From: an uncultured Collinsella sp.
GTDB lineage: Bacteria > Actinomycetota > Coriobacteriia > Coriobacteriales > Coriobacteriaceae
Direction of reading: 5' to 3'
NCBI GenBank assembly: GCA_902490405.1
Contig: CABUDS010000016.1
Location: 1 to 46,366 of the forward strand
Length of the DNA stretch: 46,366 nucleotides
This document shows, in pieces, positions 43,471-46,366 of the stretch. The notes below the pieces were generated by a model that was not told the origin of the DNA, made no database searches, and saw nothing but the letters and a program-made list of their open reading frames with translations. The translations under genes and the position numbers were made by a program. Within the stretch, counting starts at the first letter, position 1. Every line of letters starts with the position of its first letter.

Positions 43471-44616
43471 ATGGACCTTGCTGACATCCGCCAGGCCATC
43501 GATGGCATCGACACCACGCTCCTCAACAGCTTTGTCGAGCGCATGGACATTGCCACCGAGGTCGCCAAGTCAAAAATCGAGATGGGCAAGGCCGTCTTTG
43601 ACCCCGCCCGAGAGCGCTCCAAGCTCAACAACCTCGCCAGCCGCGCACCCGAGCGCTACGAGGCCCAGACCATCACCCTGTTCCGTCTCCTCATGAGCAT
43701 GAGCAAGGCCGAGCAGCAGCGCTACATCAACGAACTCAAGGGCATCACCGTCTCGCAAAAGGTCCACGCCACGGCTGCAGCCTCCGACGCGCCCTTCCCT
43801 CAAACGGCCACCGTTGCCTGCCAGGGAGTGGAAGGCGCCTATAGCCAGATCGCCGCGTGCAAGCTCTTCGACGTGCCCGACATCGCGTTTTTCGAGACCT
43901 TCGAAGGCGTTATGCGCGCCGTGCGCGACGGCTTCTGCGAGTTTGGCGTACTGCCCATCGAGAACTCCACCGCCGGCTCGGTCAACGCCGTCTACGACCT
44001 GCTCGCCCAGTTCGACTTTCACATCGTGCGCTCGCTGCGCCTCAAGATCGACCACAACCTGCTCGTCAAGCCCGGCACCAAGCTCCAGGACGTGCACGAG
44101 GTCTACAGCCATGGCCAAGCCATTGCCCAGTGCGCCAGTTTTATCGAGGCGCACGACCTGCACGCCATCAAGTACCCCAACACGGCCATGTCGGCCGAGA
44201 TGGTCGCCAGCTCCGAGCGCACCGATGTTGCTGCCATCGCATCGCGCAGCTGCGCGGCACTCTATGGCCTGGAGGTGCTGGAACCCAACATCCAGGACTC
44301 GGACAACAACTACACGCGCTTTGTCGTCATCAGCCGCGAGCCGCGCGTCTACCCCGGCGCCAACCGCACCTCACTCATGATCACCACGGCCAACGAGCCG
44401 GGTGCCCTCTATCGCGTACTCGAGCGCTTCTACGCACTCAATATCAACCTCATCAAGCTCGAGAGCCGCCCCATCTCCGGTCGCGACTTTGAGTTTATGT
44501 TCTACTTTGACCTGGACTGCCCCTTTGGCAGCAAGGCTCTCGACGACCTGCTCGATTCCATCGACGACGTGTGCGAGAGCTTTACCTACTTTGGCAGCTA
44601 CACGGAGGTGCTCTAG
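43471..44616 (+). CDS. pheA: Bifunctional chorismate mutase / prephenate dehydratase
   Basis: The P-protein converts chorismate to prephenate and on to phenylpyruvate. The 381 residues have an AroQ-type chorismate mutase (1 to about 90: DIRQAIDGIDTTLLNSFVERM), a prephenate dehydratase (about 112-290: GVEGAYSQIAACKLF; NSTAGSVNAVYDLL; NNYTRFVVI) and an ACT domain (SLMITTANEPGALYRVL, with ESRP) for Phe feedback. ATG at 43471 follows AAAGGGG; the frame is open to 43384, inside aroC. This is the only chorismate mutase seen here, so it also supplies prephenate to TyrA. Confidence 0.96.
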   Translation: MDLADIRQAIDGIDTTLLNSFVERMDIATEVAKSKIEMGKAVFDPARERSKLNNLASRAPERYEAQTITLFRLLMSMSKAEQQRYINELKGITVSQKVHATAAASDAPFPQTATVACQGVEGAYSQIAACKLFDVPDIAFFETFEGVMRAVRDGFCEFGVLPIENSTAGSVNAVYDLLAQFDFHIVRSLRLKIDHNLLVKPGTKLQDVHEVYSHGQAIAQCASFIEAHDLHAIKYPNTAMSAEMVASSERTDVAAIASRSCAALYGLEVLEPNIQDSDNNYTRFVVISREPRVYPGANRTSLMITTANEPGALYRVLERFYALNINLIKLESRPISGRDFEFMFYFDLDCPFGSKALDDLLDSIDDVCESFTYFGSYTEVL

Positions 44617-45867
44617 ATGACCGATACCGCCGCAACCCGCCCCTACGGCGTGCTGGGCCGCGTGCTGGGCCACAGCTACACCCCGACCATCTACAAAGAG
44701 CTCGCTGGGCTCGAGTACGTGCGATTTGAGCGCGAGCCCGAGGACCTCGCGGCCTTTATGACGGGCGACGAGTGGGAGGGCACCAACGTGACTATCCCCT
44801 ACAAGCGCGCCGTCATGGAGTACCTGGACGAGCTGAGCCCGCTCGCCGAGCGCATGGGCAACGTCAACACCATCACGCGCCTGGCCGACGGACGTCTGCG
44901 CGGCGACAACACCGACTACTTCGGCTTTCGGTGCCTGGTCGAGGAGCTGGGGGTTGATGTTGCCGGCAAGAAGGCCCTCGTGCTCGGAGCCACCGGCGGC
45001 GCTGGCACCACGGCAAGTATGGTGCTGGGAGACCTGGGCGCCATCGTTGTGCCCGTGGGTCGCACGAGCGAGGTCAACTACGGCAATATCGCACAGCAGT
45101 CCGACGCCGCGCTGCTCGTCAACTGCACGCCTGCCGGCATGTTCCCCCACTGCCCCGACGCCCCTTGCACGCTCGAAGGACTCGATGCACTCGAAGGCGT
45201 TATCGACATCGTCTACAACCCCGCTCGCACGGGACTCATGCTCGAGGCCGAGCGCCGCGGCATCCCATGCATCGGCGGCCTGCTGATGCTCGTGGCCCAA
45301 GCGGCACAGGCCGTCGAGCGCTATGCCGGCCAGGTCACCCCGCGCGAGCGCATTCTGGACGTAACGGAGCGCCTGTCACGCCGCGAGCAGAACATCGCGC
45401 TGATCGGTATGCCGGGTTCGGGCAAGACCCGCGTGGGTGAGCAGATTGCCCTGCTCACAGGTCGCGAGCACATCGATCTGGACCGCGCCCTCGAGGAGCG
45501 CCTGGGCATGCCCTGCGCCGACTTTATCGTCGAGCGCAGCGAGGCGGCCTTCCGCGAACAGGAGACGACGGCGCTGGCCGACATCTCCAAGCGCAGCGGC
45601 CTGGTGCTCTCCACCGGTGGCGGCGTGGTCACGCGCGACGAGAACTATCCGCTGCTGCACCAGAACAGCCAGATCGTGATGCTCAACCGCAAGCTCGACG
45701 AGCTCGCCCACAAGGGCCGCCCCATCACCGCCCGCGACGGTATCGACAAGCTCGCCGAGCAGCGCATGCCGCGCTACTGCGCTTGGGCCGACTACATCAT
45801 CGACTCACGCGACTGCGCCGCCAACACCGCCCAAGCCCTCCTCGACACCCTCCCACCCGCTCTCTAA
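44617..45867 (+). CDS. Fused shikimate dehydrogenase - shikimate kinase
   Basis: One 416-residue protein joins AroE (1 to about 250) and AroK (about 258-416), catalysing 3-dehydroshikimate to shikimate to shikimate-3-phosphate. The dehydrogenase part has the substrate motif GHSYTP (usually SxS; here SxT), TNVTIPYK with the catalytic Lys, GDNTDYFG, and the NADP loop VLGATGGAGTT. The kinase part has the P-loop GMPGSGKT (264-271), HIDLDRALEE, FREQET and LSTGGGVV. Separate genes are the rule; this fusion may channel shikimate. ATG directly follows the pheA stop as TAGATG. Confidence 0.95.
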   Translation: MTDTAATRPYGVLGRVLGHSYTPTIYKELAGLEYVRFEREPEDLAAFMTGDEWEGTNVTIPYKRAVMEYLDELSPLAERMGNVNTITRLADGRLRGDNTDYFGFRCLVEELGVDVAGKKALVLGATGGAGTTASMVLGDLGAIVVPVGRTSEVNYGNIAQQSDAALLVNCTPAGMFPHCPDAPCTLEGLDALEGVIDIVYNPARTGLMLEAERRGIPCIGGLLMLVAQAAQAVERYAGQVTPRERILDVTERLSRREQNIALIGMPGSGKTRVGEQIALLTGREHIDLDRALEERLGMPCADFIVERSEAAFREQETTALADISKRSGLVLSTGGGVVTRDENYPLLHQNSQIVMLNRKLDELAHKGRPITARDGIDKLAEQRMPRYCAWADYIIDSRDCAANTAQALLDTLPPAL

Positions 45868-45869
45868 CC

Positions 45870-45910
45870 AAAACCACCACAAAGGGGACAGGCACCTTTG
45901 TGGTGGTTTT
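45870..45910. repeat. Perfect 16-bp inverted repeat with a GGGGACAGGCACC loop region
   Basis: AAAACCACCACAAAGG (45870-45885) and CCTTTGTGGTGGTTTT (45895-45910) pair perfectly around a nine-base loop. It starts three bases after the aroE-aroK stop and ends 21 bases before aroQ. The arm ends in TTTT, so it could terminate in either direction. The core GGGGACAGGCACC resembles REP-type palindromes I know from other genomes (recalled, not searched). Confidence 0.75.
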
Positions 45911-45931
45911 CCAACCGCAAAGGAAGCAACC

Positions 45932-46366
45932 ATGAAAGCACTCGTCATCAACGGCCCCAACCTCAACATGCTCGGCATTCGCGAGCCGGGCATCTATGGC
46001 AGCGACAACTACGACCGCTTAGTGCAAATCTGCCAGGAAGCGGGCGCTGCACAGGGCTTCGACGAGGTCGAGGTCTTCCAGTCTAACCACGAGGGCAGCA
46101 TCGTCGACAAGATCCAGGAGGCATACGGCAAGGTCGACGGCATCGTCATCAACCCGGCGGCCTACACGCACAAGAGCGTCGCGATCCTCGACGCGCTCAA
46201 AGCCGTCGCCATCCCCACCGTGGAGGTCCACATCAGCGCCGTGGAGACCCGCGAGGACTTCCGCCAGGTGAGCTACGCCCGCCTGGCCTGCTTCGCCACC
46301 ATCACCGGCGAGGGCCTGCAGGGGTATGTCCACGCGTTGGAGCTGCTGAAAGAGCATCTCGAAAAG
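45932..46366 (+). CDS. aroQ: Type II 3-dehydroquinate dehydratase (3' end cut by window edge)
   Basis: AroQ dehydrates 3-dehydroquinate to 3-dehydroshikimate. The 145 residues visible begin MKALVINGPNLNMLGIREP with the catalytic Tyr in GIYGSDNYD, then FQSNHEGSIVDKIQEA, INPAAYTHKSVAILDAL and VEVHISAVETREDFR. Family length is about 145-150, so only a few residues are missing. ATG at 45932 follows AAAGGAAG. It completes the shikimate pathway set of this operon. Confidence 0.96.
   Translation, partial: MKALVINGPNLNMLGIREPGIYGSDNYDRLVQICQEAGAAQGFDEVEVFQSNHEGSIVDKIQEAYGKVDGIVINPAAYTHKSVAILDALKAVAIPTVEVHISAVETREDFRQVSYARLACFATITGEGLQGYVHALELLKEHLEK

Overview
The window is a dense, GC-rich bacterial chromosome segment with short intergenic gaps, frequent TTG/GTG starts and no phage, insertion sequence or CRISPR. 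Gene content and order (a two-protein radical SAM/DUF2344 module before rplU-rpmA-obgE, an aroE-aroK fusion, pyruvate phosphate dikinase with its regulator, a complete mreBCD-PBP2-RodA set) fit an anaerobic Gram-positive of class Coriobacteriia, most likely Collinsella or a close relative. That assignment is an inference from content, not from a database search.

Left part (1-16.5 kb, minus strand). This is a split version of the common rpsP-khpA-rimM-trmD-(rplS)-lepB-rnhB-yraN-comM-dprA neighbourhood, continuing into trmFO and a tyrosine recombinase cut by the window edge. Between lepB and rplS lies a block with glyQ-glyS, the PPDK regulatory protein and ppdK. The genes serve translation (S16, L19, RimM, TrmD, GlyQS, TrmFO), protein export (LepB), DNA metabolism (RnhB, YraN, ComM, DprA, Xer-type recombinase) and pyruvate/PEP interconversion.

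Middle (16.5-33.5 kb). dinB, the only plus-strand gene before 37.9 kb, diverges from rpsP. It converges on a long minus-strand array that reads mreB-mreC-mreD-mrdA-rodA-(unknown membrane protein)-radical SAM-DUF2344-rplU-rpmA-obgE-nadD-yqeK-rsfS. This array joins the cell-elongation machinery to ribosome assembly and NAD synthesis. A cyclophilin/TPR pair lies upstream of mreB.

Right part (33.5-46.4 kb). A zinc-ribbon membrane protein, a P-type cation ATPase with a basic tail and tRNA-Arg(CCG) are on the minus strand. Diverging from the tRNA is a plus-strand aromatic amino acid operon: aroF, tyrA, aroB, aroA, aroC, pheA, the aroE-aroK fusion and aroQ (cut by the edge). Together these cover every step from PEP plus erythrose-4-phosphate to chorismate, and then the branches to prephenate, phenylpyruvate and 4-hydroxyphenylpyruvate. 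A terminator-like hairpin inside a 20-codon ORF just before aroF suggests attenuation.

The most interesting items are the aroF leader, a short repeat family abutting the stop codons of two unrelated genes, helically spaced GGTAAA repeats upstream of ppdK, the polybasic tail on the P-type ATPase, a recombinase gene without a standard start codon, and a perfect 16-bp hairpin inside the aro operon. No clearly new multi-gene system was found.
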